From assembly GCA_025698865.1 (NCBI GenBank), contig JAILWQ010000001.1, positions 62,001-126,000 on the forward strand: a DNA stretch of 64,000 bases, in the 5' to 3' direction. Numbering within the stretch: the stretch's first letter is position 1; each line of letters begins with the position of its first letter. The position numbers and the translations under genes were made by a program. This document shows, in pieces, positions 17,040 through 26,461 of the stretch. Source of the DNA: Erythrobacter sp. Its GTDB lineage: Bacteria; Pseudomonadota; Alphaproteobacteria; Sphingomonadales; Sphingomonadaceae. The notes beneath the pieces are model-generated. The model was not told where the DNA came from and did not search any database. It was given only the letters and a program-made list of their open reading frames with translations.

Positions 17040-18452
17040 TCACTCGCCCACGATCGAGGGGAAGGTTCCCACGATCAGGATCACCACCAGCGCGAGCGGA
17101 CAGGCCCAGCGCACTAGGAAAAGCCAGGTGTGATGAAGCCCCCCGGACAGGCCGTTCTCGCTGTCGATCAGGCGGCGCGAGGCGACCCAGCCGACGAAGA
17201 GCGAGGTCATGATCGCACCGATCGGCATCATGATGCGGCTGGTCGCGGTGTCGAGCACGGAGAACACGTCCTGCCCGTCGAACAGCGCGATCCCGGACAC
17301 GACCGGCACCGGCTGGCCGAAGAACCAGGCGGCAAACCCGCCCAGCACCAGTGCCCCGGCGGCGACGATCCCGGTGGCGATCGGACGGGGCATGCGGAAG
17401 CGGTCCTTGAACCAGGCGGATGGCGCCTCGAGCAACGAGATCGAACTGGTCAGCGCAGCGAAGAACACCATCACGAAGAACAGCAGTCCGATCACCGATC
17501 CGAACGGAATGTCCTGAAAAGCGCGCGGCAGGCTCTGGAACATGAGGCCGGGGCCGGCATTCGCCTCCAGCCCCGCCGCGAACACGATCGGGAAGATGCA
17601 GAGCCCGGCCAGCAGCGCGACCGCCGAATCGGCGGCGGCGATGATACCCGAGGTACCCGCCAGATTGACGTCGCGCCCGACATAGGCGCCGTAGGTCATC
17701 ATTCCCGCGACCCCGAGCGACAGCGAGAAGAACGCCTGCCCCACGGCCGCCAGCATCACCGGCCCGGTCAGCGCGGAGAAATCCACGGTGAAGAGATAGG
17801 ACACCGCCTCGTCGAACCCGCCGGTGAAGGCGCCGTAAAACGTGATGGCGACGAACAGGATGAAGAAGGCGGGCATCAGCCAGGTCGCCACCCATTCGAT
17901 CCCGCCGGAAACCCCGCGCGCGACGAAGAAGAAGGTGATCGCGAGGAAAGCGACGTGAAGGCCCAGCATCAGAGCGCCGTTGCCGAACAATGCGGGGAGC
18001 AGCCCCTCGACCTCTGCCGGGTCGCGGCCCTGAAATGCCCCACCGACGATGCCAGTGGTGAAAATGTCGCCCAGGAAGACGCCGATGTAATAGAGGACCC
18101 AGCCTCCGACGACACAATAGAAGCTGAGCACCATGAAGGCGCCGAGCACGCCGATATCGGCAAGCAGAGCCCAGCCCGTGGACTTGCCGCTCTCCTCGGC
18201 CACGCGGCGGACGCTTTCGGGGGCGTTGCTCTGTCCGTGGCGCCCGATGATGACTTCGGACAGAAGCACCGGAAGACCGATCAGCAGCACGCAGAGCAGG
18301 TAGAACATCACGAAGGCGCCGCCGCCATTCGCCCCCGCTTCCGCCGGGAAGCGCCACATATTGCCGAGGCCGACCGCCGACCCGATCGCTGCCAGCACGA
18401 AGGCGCGGCGCGACGACCAGCCTTCGCCAGTGGTTTTCGATGCTGCGGCCAT
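17040..18452 (-). CDS. Sodium-dependent transporter, neurotransmitter:sodium symporter family
   Basis: This 470-aa inner-membrane NSS-family (SNF) protein has the hallmark first helix SAVGLGNMWRFPAEAGANGGGAF, which carries sodium and substrate ligands, and about 12 helices. It is related to bacterial LeuT/MhsT amino acid symporters. ATG 18452 is preferred over 18548 because GGAGAGG lies 5 bases upstream and the longer N-terminus is charged and unlike the family. It diverges from panB across a 125-base spacer. Confidence 0.93.
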   Translation of the reverse strand: MAAASKTTGEGWSSRRAFVLAAIGSAVGLGNMWRFPAEAGANGGGAFVMFYLLCVLLIGLPVLLSEVIIGRHGQSNAPESVRRVAEESGKSTGWALLADIGVLGAFMVLSFYCVVGGWVLYYIGVFLGDIFTTGIVGGAFQGRDPAEVEGLLPALFGNGALMLGLHVAFLAITFFFVARGVSGGIEWVATWLMPAFFILFVAITFYGAFTGGFDEAVSYLFTVDFSALTGPVMLAAVGQAFFSLSLGVAGMMTYGAYVGRDVNLAGTSGIIAAADSAVALLAGLCIFPIVFAAGLEANAGPGLMFQSLPRAFQDIPFGSVIGLLFFVMVFFAALTSSISLLEAPSAWFKDRFRMPRPIATGIVAAGALVLGGFAAWFFGQPVPVVSGIALFDGQDVFSVLDTATSRIMMPIGAIMTSLFVGWVASRRLIDSENGLSGGLHHTWLFLVRWACPLALVVILIVGTFPSIVGE

Positions 18453-18577
18453 TGGTAACCTCTCCCTATCGGTCTCGCGCTCGTTCGGCGCCGTCTTCGC
18501 GCGTCCCTGTGCAGGGTTTGGCCATTCGCGTCGAGTGCGCTTTGCCATTGTGTCGACAGGCGTCTAACGGATTGGCC

Positions 18578-19447
18578 ATGTCGACATTCCAGCTAGACAC
18601 CAACACCAGCCGGGCCAATCCCACGCCAAAACCGATGCGGCGGCTGACCGTGCCGAAGATCCGCGCGCGCAAAGTCGACGGGCGGACGAGCGAGCCGCTG
18701 GTGATGCTGACCGCCTACACCGCGCGGCAGGCGCAGCTGCTCGACGAGCATTGCGATGTGCTGCTTGTGGGCGATTCCGTGGGACAGGTGATCTACGGAT
18801 TGCCCTCGACGCTCCAGGTTACTCTCGACATCATGATCGCGCACGGCGCGGCGGTCATGCGGGGGAGCTTCCATTCGCTGGTCGTGGTCGACCTGCCTTT
18901 CGGCACTTACGAAGCCAGCCCGCAGCAGGCCTTCGACACGGCGAGCCGGGTAATGGCGGAAACCGGCTGCGCTGCCGTGAAACTCGAAGGCGGAGAAGAC
19001 ATGGCGGAAACGATCGCCTTCCTCTCCCGCCGTGGCATCCCCGTGATGGCCCATGTTGGCCTGACCCCGCAGGCGGTCAACGCACTGGGTGGCTATGGCG
19101 CGCGCGGCCGCAGTCAGGAGGAACACGACAAGATCATCGCCGACGGGCGCGCGGTGGAGAAAGCCGGCGCCTTCGCCGTCGTGGCCGAAGGCGTGGTCGA
19201 GCCCATCGCGATCGCCTTGTCGCAGACACTGGAAATCCCGGTGATCGGGATCGGCGCGAGCGCGGAATGCGACGGGCAGGTGCTCGTCACCGACGACATG
19301 CTCGGCATGTTCGAGCGTGTCCCGCGCTTCGTGAAAAAATACGGCGATCTTGCCGGGACGATATCGGACACCGCCGCTAAATATGCCGCCGAGGTCAGGG
19401 CGCGCACTTTCCCGAGCGCGGACCAGACCTACCAGCCTAAGGACTGA
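18578..19447 (+). CDS. panB: 3-methyl-2-oxobutanoate hydroxymethyltransferase
   Basis: This is the first committed enzyme of pantothenate synthesis; it transfers a hydroxymethyl group from methylenetetrahydrofolate to 3-methyl-2-oxobutanoate. It is 289 aa with conserved MLTAYTARQAQLLDE, DVLLVGDSVGQVIYG (metal-binding Asp), VKLEGGEDMAE, PVMAHVGLTPQ and IGASAECDGQVLV. The protein is cytoplasmic. ATG 18578 is chosen because it sets the family N-terminus; the longer reading to 18440 runs into the promoter spacer. The next gene starts 8 bases after its stop. No panC or panD is seen in the window. Confidence 0.96.
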   Translation: MSTFQLDTNTSRANPTPKPMRRLTVPKIRARKVDGRTSEPLVMLTAYTARQAQLLDEHCDVLLVGDSVGQVIYGLPSTLQVTLDIMIAHGAAVMRGSFHSLVVVDLPFGTYEASPQQAFDTASRVMAETGCAAVKLEGGEDMAETIAFLSRRGIPVMAHVGLTPQAVNALGGYGARGRSQEEHDKIIADGRAVEKAGAFAVVAEGVVEPIAIALSQTLEIPVIGIGASAECDGQVLVTDDMLGMFERVPRFVKKYGDLAGTISDTAAKYAAEVRARTFPSADQTYQPKD

Positions 19448-19454
19448 ATGGAAA

Positions 19455-20534
19455 ATGCGGGCGTTTCTCACCTATTACCGGTTCTCGCTGGTCTTCACGA
19501 TCATCTGCCTGGCGCTGGCCGCCTGGTACGGCTGGAGCGCCACCGGGAATGTCGTCGGGGTTCTCCAGATCCTCTGGATCGTCGCGATCCTCTCCGTGCT
19601 GGAGATTTCGCTCAGCTTCGACAATGCGGTGGTGAACGCCTCCGTGCTGAAGGAGATGGACGAGGTCTGGCAGCGGCGATTCCTCACCTGGGGCATCGCC
19701 TTCGCCGTCTTCGGAATGCGGATCGTCTTCCCACTCGCCATCGTAGCGATTGCCGCGGGGCTCGGCCCGATCGAGACGATCCGGCTCTCGCTCAACCGGC
19801 CTGACGAATACGAGCGGATCGTCAGCGCCGCCCATGTCGGGATCGCTGGCTTCGGCGGGTCCTTCCTGGCGATGGTCGGCCTGAAATTCTTCTTCGACCG
19901 CGAAAAGGAAGTCCACTGGATCCGCGACATCGAGCGTTTCCTATCCAAGTTCGCCGCCCTCCCCGCCGCCGAAATCGCGATCCTGCTGCTGGCGCTGTGG
20001 GGCATATCGGGCTTGCTGCCCGACGCGGACGCGCTCACTTTCCTCGTCGCGGGCATCCTCGGACTGGTGACGTTCATCGCGGTCGAAGGGATCAACGCTC
20101 TGCTCGAGATCCACGAGGAGAAAAAGCGCATCGCCGGGGCCGCCGTGCGCAGCGGGCTCGGCGGTTTCCTCTATCTCAACGTGCTCGACGCGAGCTTCAG
20201 CTTCGATGGCGTGATCGGCGCGTTCGCGCTGTCGAACAACATGGTGGTGATCGCGCTGGGCCTGTCGATCGGCGCGATGTTCGTGCGTTCGATGACCATC
20301 CATCTGGTGAAGAAGGGCACCCTCGCCCAGTACAAGTTTCTCGAGAACGGGGCTTTCTGGGCGATCATCGCGCTCGGCCTCATCATGCTGCTGTCGGCGC
20401 GGTTCCATATTCCCGAGACCATCACCGGGCTGATCGGAGCGACGCTTATCGGGCTCTCCCTGTGGTGGTCGATCCGGCTCAATCGCCGCGAGCGGCAGGG
20501 GCTGCCGGAATTTCCTCCGACGCCGCTTGCCTGA
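19455..20534 (+). CDS. DUF475 family membrane protein (TerC-related)
   Basis: This 359-aa integral membrane protein has about nine hydrophobic segments. Two related motifs, LEISLSFDNAVVNASVL near the first third and DASFSFDGVIGAFALSNN near residue 245, are the paired acidic/Asn signatures of DUF475 and the wider TerC/LysE-like superfamily. TerC relatives are linked to metal ion export. A direct assignment is not possible here. ATG 19455 lies 8 bases after panB, suggesting one message. The 3' end overlaps the convergent transporter gene by 56 bases. Confidence 0.88.
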   Translation: MRAFLTYYRFSLVFTIICLALAAWYGWSATGNVVGVLQILWIVAILSVLEISLSFDNAVVNASVLKEMDEVWQRRFLTWGIAFAVFGMRIVFPLAIVAIAAGLGPIETIRLSLNRPDEYERIVSAAHVGIAGFGGSFLAMVGLKFFFDREKEVHWIRDIERFLSKFAALPAAEIAILLLALWGISGLLPDADALTFLVAGILGLVTFIAVEGINALLEIHEEKKRIAGAAVRSGLGGFLYLNVLDASFSFDGVIGAFALSNNMVVIALGLSIGAMFVRSMTIHLVKKGTLAQYKFLENGAFWAIIALGLIMLLSARFHIPETITGLIGATLIGLSLWWSIRLNRRERQGLPEFPPTPLA

Positions 20535-21483
20535 GCGCGAGCCGGCTCGCGACCGGAGCGGCCACCACCAGCTGGAACAGGTGGTAGAGCAGCAGCGGGA
20601 CGACCACGAAGCCGGCCGCCTCGGGCGAGAACAGGATGGTCGCGAGCGGTACGCCGATCGCCGTGCTCTTCTGCGCGCCGCCGAACAGGAACGCCGTGCG
20701 GTCGGCGCGCGGCAGTCGGAGAAGCCCGCCGAGCAGCCAGGCACCGCCAGTGGCGAACAGCAGCAGCGCGGCGACCATGCCGAACAGGATGGCCCATGCG
20801 GCGGCGTCGAGCCTCTGCCAGATGCCCTCCTCCACCGCACCCGAGAACGCGACGTAGACGACCGTGGCAATCACCATGCGATCGATCCAGACGATCTTCG
20901 GCTTGTGCCGCGCGATGAAACCGATGGTCCAACCCTGAACCACCTGACCGATCACGAAGGGAAGCAACAGCATCAACGCGATCTTGCGCATGGACTCGAA
21001 GCCGATGGCGCCCTCGCCCGCGCCGCCCAGCGCCAGGAAGATCGGCACTGTCACGAACACGCCGAGGATGTTGAGCAGGGCCGCGCCGACCACCGACATT
21101 GCGATGTTCCCTCCCGCCAGCGAGGTATAGGATGTCGCCGACTGAACGGTCGAAGGCAGGGTGCCGAGATACAGGAAGCCGACCGCGATGAGGGGGGGCA
21201 GGAGATTGTCGCCCACCATCGACAGCCCCTGTCCGGCAAGAGCCATCGCTCCGAACACCCATAGGATCAGCGGCACGAGGAAGCGCCAGTTCGCGATTCC
21301 CCGCCCGATGTCGCGGCGCGCGATCCGCATTCCGTTGAACAGGAACAGCGTGAAGATCGCCCCGTCCACGATCCAATCCGCGATCTCCCGCCCGTTACCG
21401 GTGGCCGGCAGGATGGCCGCGAGCGCGATGGCTCCGGCCAGCATTCGCAGCATGGGGTCGGCAATAACCGCGCGTATCATCAT
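20479..21483 (-). CDS. Bile acid:sodium symporter-like transporter (SBF-like family)
   Basis: This 334-aa protein has about ten hydrophobic helices in two inverted halves, typical of SBF-like permeases (YfeH/P7-type) in the BASS superfamily. Motifs include GAIFTLFLFNGMRI, LYLGTLPSTVQSATSYTSLAGGN and FLFGGAQKSTAIGVPLA. The STVQ/TSLAGGN crossover region is where these transporters bind sodium. The substrate is unknown and need not be a bile acid. The gene is convergent with the DUF475 gene, with a 56-base tail overlap, and lies 17 bases downstream of the TPR lipoprotein gene on the same strand. Confidence 0.9.
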   Translation of the reverse strand: MMIRAVIADPMLRMLAGAIALAAILPATGNGREIADWIVDGAIFTLFLFNGMRIARRDIGRGIANWRFLVPLILWVFGAMALAGQGLSMVGDNLLPPLIAVGFLYLGTLPSTVQSATSYTSLAGGNIAMSVVGAALLNILGVFVTVPIFLALGGAGEGAIGFESMRKIALMLLLPFVIGQVVQGWTIGFIARHKPKIVWIDRMVIATVVYVAFSGAVEEGIWQRLDAAAWAILFGMVAALLLFATGGAWLLGGLLRLPRADRTAFLFGGAQKSTAIGVPLATILFSPEAAGFVVVPLLLYHLFQLVVAAPVASRLALRQAASEEIPAAPAARGD

Positions 21484-21500
21484 GCGGCGCGACTGCCCGC

Positions 21501-23114
21501 TCAGGAAGAGCTTGTCGAGTAGCGAGGGGTGGCCATCGCTTCGAGCTTGTCCTCAAGGCGCGCTTTGAGGGCCGCGTCGCCGGTCGATTTCGCCACCGCC
21601 GCGATGGAGGGGCGATAGGCGGGCTGTGCCCGGTACGCCTTCCAGGCCCAGCCCAACGCGGCTGCCGCCTCTCCCTGACGCAGCGCTACCTCGCTGCGGA
21701 GCGAGAGCATCCGGGGATTGGCGGAATTGCGATCGATGACAGTGTCGAGCAAATTCGCCGCCCGTGTCCATTCTTCCCGCTGTGCCAGCATGACGGCGTA
21801 GAGCTCAACCGCCTCGGTCTCGTTGCCGCCCTGACGGAGATACTGTGCGACGATCCTCTCGGCACGCTCGGGCTCCGCCACGCGCATCGCCGCCGCGACC
21901 ATGCGCAATGTCAGGGGCCAGTTCTGCCTGATCCGTGCGGCGCGGCTGTAGGCGGCGATCGCGCCTCTCGCGTCGCCTCCCCAAAGCAGACTGTCACCCA
22001 GAAGAGCGAACCCATCGCCCGCGCCGGGACTCGCATCGAGAAAGGCCCGCGCCTTCGACACGGCCGCACCGGAGCCGATGCGGGATCGAATGGCGTCGCG
22101 CGCTGCCAGAGCATCGCCGGATTGCGGAGACAGGTGCGCCCTGTCCGCCATACGAGGTTCGAGCGGGACGAGGTCCCAACCCTCCTCGCGGGCTGCCCGA
22201 TCCAGATAGGCGGCCGCCATGTCCCGCTCGCCCATCGCCTCGTGCGCCATCCCCACCAGTTCGCGCAGATAAGGTGAGGCCCCGTCGCGCGCGGCCGCAT
22301 CGCCGAAGCGCGCGATCACCTGACGATAGGAACCGCCCAGAAAGAGCGCGCGGACCAGCAGACGCTCGACCCGCGCATTGTCGGGTTGTCGCCGGGCAAG
22401 AGCGTCGAGCTTTTGCGCCGCGCCGTCATACTGCCCCTCATCCATCGCGATTACCGCATCGAGCAGCATTGTCGCGGGTCGGACCAGGATTGCGGGCGGC
22501 ACCCGCTGGAGCAGGCTCCGCGCCAAGCCGAAATTTCCCGCACGGGCCGCAACGATCGCCTGGAGATAAAGGAGATCGGGCGTTCCGGGTGCGACTTCGG
22601 CGAGACGCCGGAGGGATACGAGCCCTTCCGCTGGCCGGTCGAGATCGATCAGGACGGCCGCGTGGTCGTGCAGGAGCGCCGGGTCGTCCGGATGGAAACG
22701 CAGACCCCGCTCGAACCACGCCAGCCCTGCACGAAGCCCCTCCGCATCCCGCGCGATCTGACCACGGAACAACAGTGCCGACGGGTCTTCGGGCGCGAGG
22801 TCCAGCGCCCGTTCGACGGCCTCGATCGACTGTTCCTGCTGCCCGCCGCGATAGCGCATCTGCGCGATATCGATCCACAGACGGGCGTTGTCCGGCTCCA
22901 GCGCCAGAGCGCGGTCGAAACGGGCAGCCGTTCCGGCAAGATCGCCCTCATCGAGCCGCGCCCGCCCGACCTCACGCAGCCGTGCCACTCCGGCAGACTC
23001 GGTGCTTTCGACGGCAGCCAGCGGCGGCACATCGTCCGTCTGCTCGCCGGAACAGGCCGAGAGGATCAGCAGGACCGCAAGTGCCGCCGCCGGCCACTCA
23101 CCCCTGAAGATCAT
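21501..23114 (-). CDS. Tetratricopeptide-repeat lipoprotein
   Basis: This 537-aa protein starts with a lipoprotein signal (MIFRGEWPAAALAVLLILSACSG, acylated Cys about residue 21), so it is exported and lipid-anchored. The rest is a helical solenoid of TPR units, for example AARFDRALALEPDNARLWIDIAQ and EQSIEAVERALDLAPEDPSALLF. It lies 51 bases after the XrtA-type sugar transferase gene on the same strand and is probably co-transcribed. TPR lipoproteins are common partners in exopolysaccharide and PEP-CTERM gene sets, so a surface polysaccharide role is plausible but inferred. It is shorter than the roughly 900-aa PrsT proteins of such loci. Confidence 0.88.
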   Translation of the reverse strand: MIFRGEWPAAALAVLLILSACSGEQTDDVPPLAAVESTESAGVARLREVGRARLDEGDLAGTAARFDRALALEPDNARLWIDIAQMRYRGGQQEQSIEAVERALDLAPEDPSALLFRGQIARDAEGLRAGLAWFERGLRFHPDDPALLHDHAAVLIDLDRPAEGLVSLRRLAEVAPGTPDLLYLQAIVAARAGNFGLARSLLQRVPPAILVRPATMLLDAVIAMDEGQYDGAAQKLDALARRQPDNARVERLLVRALFLGGSYRQVIARFGDAAARDGASPYLRELVGMAHEAMGERDMAAAYLDRAAREEGWDLVPLEPRMADRAHLSPQSGDALAARDAIRSRIGSGAAVSKARAFLDASPGAGDGFALLGDSLLWGGDARGAIAAYSRAARIRQNWPLTLRMVAAAMRVAEPERAERIVAQYLRQGGNETEAVELYAVMLAQREEWTRAANLLDTVIDRNSANPRMLSLRSEVALRQGEAAAALGWAWKAYRAQPAYRPSIAAVAKSTGDAALKARLEDKLEAMATPRYSTSSS

Positions 23115-23165
23115 GCTGCTTCGCCCCGCTGATCTCGCGCGTATCGCAGGTCCGGTCCATCGCCT

Positions 23166-24551
23166 CTACCGCGCGCCTTCGGGCCAGAGCACCACTCTCA
23201 GCGTTTGCAAAAGGATCAAGATATCCAGAAACGGAGTGTAGTTCTTCGCGTAGTAGAGATCGTATTCGAGCTTCTCGCGGGAATCCTCGATTGATGCGCC
23301 GTAGGGATAGTTGATCTGGGCCCAGCCGGTGATGCCGGGCTTCACCATGTGCCGTTCGGCATAATAGGGCAGTTGCTGCTCGAGATCGGCCACGAATTGC
23401 GGGCGTTCGGGGCGCGGGCCGACGAAGCTCATCTCTCCTCTCAGCACGTTCCAGCATTGCGGCAGCTCGTCGACGCGGATCGTGCGTATCAGGCGCCCGA
23501 CGCGGGTGACGCGCGGGTCGTTCTTCTGCGCCCATTGCGCCCCGCCGGCCTCGGCATCGTTGCGCATGGAGCGCAGCTTGTTGAGCATGAAGGGCTGGCC
23601 ATAAAGGCCGATACGCTGCTGACGGAAAAAGGCCGGTCCCGGGCTTTCCATACGGATTAACAGGGCGAAGAACAGGATCACGGGCGCTGCGAGCGCGAGC
23701 AGGACCGCGCTGACGACGATGTCGAAACTGCGCTTGGCAAGGCTCGAGAAGAAGCGGCCGGAGGAAAATCCGTCGGAGAAGATCAGCCAGCTGGGATTGA
23801 GCGTGTCGAGGTCGACCCGCCCCGTCTCGCGCTCGATGAAGCTGCTGAAATCGATCACCGGAACCCCGCGGGTCTTGATCCGCAAAAGGTCCTTCAGCGG
23901 CAATGCGTTGCGCCGCTCCTCCAGCGCCAGCACCACCTCGCCCGCGCGCATCCGGTCGACATGGCCGCCGAGATCATGGATATCCTCGCGCCGGATCGCC
24001 CGATCGACACGTATCTCCGCATCGCTCATCGCCACGAAGGACGTGACCAGGAAACCGCTTCCCGATTTTCGCGCCAGATCGGAGAGGCGGCCGGCCCTGC
24101 CGCCCGCGCCGAGGACGAGGATACGCCTCTGAAAACGGGATGTGCCGAGCAGCGGCCCCAGAAGCAGGCGATTGGCGACGAGCAAGCCAAGGGCGATCAC
24201 CATCGCGTAAAGCAGGATCGAGCGCCACAGCAGCTCGCCGGGCAGCACCAGATCGATCACCGATATGCCGATCACGCCAAGGCTTACCGCGACGAGCAGA
24301 CGCGCGGTGGCAAAGCGGATCGATTGCAGGGCCTGGACACTATATCCGCCCACCGCCGCGATCGCGGCGAACTCCGTGATCCCGAAGATCAGGACCTCGA
24401 CCACCCGCTCGCTCAAGCCGCCGGGGGAGCTGCCGATCTGATAGGTGCGAAGCCGCCATGCGAGATCGGCCGCGAGAAGCAGCAGGACGAAATCAACCAG
24501 AGCCAATGCCAGCACGGCATTGGGAATATAGTGCTTGAACATCCGGATCAT
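23166..24551 (-). CDS. XrtA/PEP-CTERM-type sugar transferase (polyprenyl glycosylphosphotransferase)
   Basis: This 461-aa membrane enzyme has four N-terminal helices (about residues 10-125), a Rossmann-like middle (RRILVLGAGGRAGRL) and a C-terminal bacterial sugar transferase domain. The latter has KRSFDIVVSAVLLALAAPV, NKLRSMRNDAE, RVTRVGRLIRTIRVDELPQ and FVGPRPERPQFV. It would transfer a sugar phosphate to undecaprenyl phosphate to start exopolysaccharide assembly. The N-terminus (MIRMFKHYIPNAVL) matches the group associated with XrtA exosortase loci, which sets the start at 24551 rather than 24587. No exosortase or PEP-CTERM substrate is in the window. Confidence 0.92.
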   Translation of the reverse strand: MIRMFKHYIPNAVLALALVDFVLLLLAADLAWRLRTYQIGSSPGGLSERVVEVLIFGITEFAAIAAVGGYSVQALQSIRFATARLLVAVSLGVIGISVIDLVLPGELLWRSILLYAMVIALGLLVANRLLLGPLLGTSRFQRRILVLGAGGRAGRLSDLARKSGSGFLVTSFVAMSDAEIRVDRAIRREDIHDLGGHVDRMRAGEVVLALEERRNALPLKDLLRIKTRGVPVIDFSSFIERETGRVDLDTLNPSWLIFSDGFSSGRFFSSLAKRSFDIVVSAVLLALAAPVILFFALLIRMESPGPAFFRQQRIGLYGQPFMLNKLRSMRNDAEAGGAQWAQKNDPRVTRVGRLIRTIRVDELPQCWNVLRGEMSFVGPRPERPQFVADLEQQLPYYAERHMVKPGITGWAQINYPYGASIEDSREKLEYDLYYAKNYTPFLDILILLQTLRVVLWPEGAR

Positions 24552-24637
24552 GCGGGTGCGTCCGAGTAACCTCCAGCTTGTCGGCATAGCGACAATACAT
24601 GAAATGTGGGTAAATCTTGCGGTTCGTATGACGAGAA

Positions 24638-24669
24638 AGGGCGGCGGGGCCGTCAGACCTCGCCGCCCT
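24638..24669 (-). terminator. Probable terminator after the small membrane protein gene
   Basis: AGGGCGGCG at 24638-24646 pairs with CGCCGCCCT at 24661-24669. Read on the minus strand the stem is followed by a weak TTTCTC tract. It lies 23 bases after the stop of the 98-aa gene and 87 bases before the sugar transferase start, which separates the two units. Confidence 0.65.
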
Positions 24670-24691
24670 CTCGGCTCTCTTCACGTATGGA

Positions 24692-24988
24692 TCAGTTGCC
24701 GTTGGCAGCGCCTTCGATCGCCTCGCCCGCGTTCTGTGCCGCATCGCCAACCTGGCTGGCCGCATCCCCCACCTGCTCGGCAGCGCCGGCGATGGCGTTG
24801 TCCTTGGCAACTTCGGCGCCGCTCTGCTGCGTGAAGAACCAGATGGCCGCCACGGCCACTACAATGAGCAGCAGGAACACGAGCCACGTTCCACCGCCGC
24901 CCTTGCGTCCATCGTCATGGACAATCGTATGCGTCGTCTGCGTGTCGCCTGAGGGCGTCCGGGTTTCCGTAATACGTTCTTCTGTCAT
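24692..24988 (-). CDS. Small single-pass membrane protein of unknown function
   Basis: This 98-aa protein has a polar Thr-rich N-terminus with a Gly/Lys linker (GRKGGGG), one strong membrane helix at about residues 34-53 (WLVFLLLIVVAVAAIWFF), and an Ala/Gly-rich helical tail with repeating DAAxxxGDAAxNAG units. The tail heptads could form an amphipathic or coiled structure outside the membrane. AGGAAGG precedes the ATG, supporting a real gene. I do not recognise a named family. It lies between the sugar transferase and the RamB-like regulator, with a terminator after it. Confidence 0.8.
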   Translation of the reverse strand: MTEERITETRTPSGDTQTTHTIVHDDGRKGGGGTWLVFLLLIVVAVAAIWFFTQQSGAEVAKDNAIAGAAEQVGDAASQVGDAAQNAGEAIEGAANGN

Positions 24989-25061
24989 GTCGTCAGCCTT
25001 CCTGCAGCCTCGATGCTTGTCAAAACGGCGATGCGCTATAGCCGGTTCCGTGCAAGGAGCG

Positions 25062-26450
25062 TTAACGCGCTACGAATTCGAAGGGAGAGGTCCCCCGCCG
25101 CATCGGCTCGAATTGCAGGCGACGCCCCCGCGGCGGAAGCGACCTCTGGACGCAGTTGACGCGGTAGCAGCGCGCGCATCCCGGACCTATACGCTCGGCC
25201 TCCGACGGTCGGAGGGAGACGCCGCGCGCCTGTGCCAGATCGGAAGCGAGCACGCCCTCGATCCCGATCGCGACCACGAAGCGCGCCCGGCCCGAAGCTC
25301 CCGCCCCCTCAACGCTGCGCATCATGGTCAGCCATCCGCCGGAACCTTCCTGAGCCTCGCTCTCGTCGAGCGCCACGAACTGCACGATCATCTCGCCGCC
25401 TCGTTCGAAGGCACGGTGTGCGTCCCATAGCGGACAGCTGACCTCGGCGTCCGCGAAGCGAGCCGAGCTCGCCCCGACGAAGCTCTTGGAGAACTGCCCC
25501 GCCCGGTCGATCCGCACCATGAAGAAAGGCAGTCCGCGCTGGCCGATCCGCTGGAGCGTGGTGAGCCGGTGGGCGAGCTGCTCGAAGCTGACGTTGAAGC
25601 GGCGCTCGAGCACCGGGAGATCGTAGCCCGTCGCCTCGCAGGCGCGCAGGAAACGGCCATACGGCATGACGAGCGCGGCGGCGAAATAGCCTTCGAGATG
25701 TCGCTGGAAGAGCGCACGCGCGGCCTCGTCCTCGAATTTGGCGCCCTGCGCCAGCGAGCGGATCGCGTCGCGCTGTTCGAGCTGCGCGATCTGGAGCGCC
25801 ATCTGGAAATTGCGCGAGGCTGGCGCCAGCATTTCCGACAGCTGCAATTGCCGCGCATGAAGATCGAGGCGGCTGATGCTGTCTGGCAGGACGTCCGCCG
25901 GCAGCACGCGGACCGACAGTTGATGGCGTTCGCGCAGACGCTCGGTCAGTGCCATGGCGATGTCGCCGCGCGACAGGCGCATCTCGTCGGCCAACGCCTC
26001 GGCGGCGTGGTCGAGATCGGCGAAGTGGTTGCGCCAGCGCTCGATCTCGCGCCGCGATTCGGCAAGCGGATCGCTGTCGGCGAGGACCGCTGTGCCCGCT
26101 CCGTCGAAGAGACGCGCGAAGGCCGAGGCGACGTGCGGCGTGGTGGAAAGGAATTCCTCGGCCTCCTCGCGGTCGATGGCGAGATCGGCGAAGCGTTCGT
26201 CGGACAGGCGACGCATCAGCCCGTCGACCCCGCCGATGTCCTGATCGGCCTGCAGGCTCCGCGGATCGAATGCGAACTGGTCGACCAGGGCCATGACCAC
26301 GCGCGCGCTCAATGGCCGCTGATTGCGCTCGATCAGATTCAAGTAGCTCGGCGAGATCGACATGCGTGCCGCCATGGCGGCTTGGGTCAGACCCTCCCGC
26401 TTGCGCAGGCGGCGAAGGGCGGGTCCGGCGAAGATTGCCTCTTCAGCCAT
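25062..26450 (-). CDS. RamB/ScfR-like XRE-family transcriptional regulator (DUF2083)
   Basis: This 462-aa regulator has an N-terminal XRE helix-turn-helix (residues 10-60, GLTQAAMAARMSISPSYLNLIERNQRPLS), an ImmA/IrrE-like middle region and a DUF2083 C-terminal part. The middle region shows RHLEGYFAAALVMP where related proteins have HExxH, so metallopeptidase activity looks lost. The tail has Cys425-x2-Cys428-x4-Cys433, the pattern seen in RamB-type regulators of acetate and propionate metabolism. It is transcribed divergently from isocitrate lyase across a 140-base spacer rich in TTTACA/TGTAAA half-sites, so it most likely controls aceA and itself. Confidence 0.9.
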   Translation of the reverse strand: MAEEAIFAGPALRRLRKREGLTQAAMAARMSISPSYLNLIERNQRPLSARVVMALVDQFAFDPRSLQADQDIGGVDGLMRRLSDERFADLAIDREEAEEFLSTTPHVASAFARLFDGAGTAVLADSDPLAESRREIERWRNHFADLDHAAEALADEMRLSRGDIAMALTERLRERHQLSVRVLPADVLPDSISRLDLHARQLQLSEMLAPASRNFQMALQIAQLEQRDAIRSLAQGAKFEDEAARALFQRHLEGYFAAALVMPYGRFLRACEATGYDLPVLERRFNVSFEQLAHRLTTLQRIGQRGLPFFMVRIDRAGQFSKSFVGASSARFADAEVSCPLWDAHRAFERGGEMIVQFVALDESEAQEGSGGWLTMMRSVEGAGASGRARFVVAIGIEGVLASDLAQARGVSLRPSEAERIGPGCARCYRVNCVQRSLPPRGRRLQFEPMRRGTSPFEFVAR

Positions 26451-26461
26451 TTGTCATTTCC

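Noticed and set aside
25059..25068. Palindrome GCGTTAACGC at the end of the RamB-like gene
   Set aside because: It overlaps the stop codon, is only 10 bases long and stands alone, so chance is sufficient.
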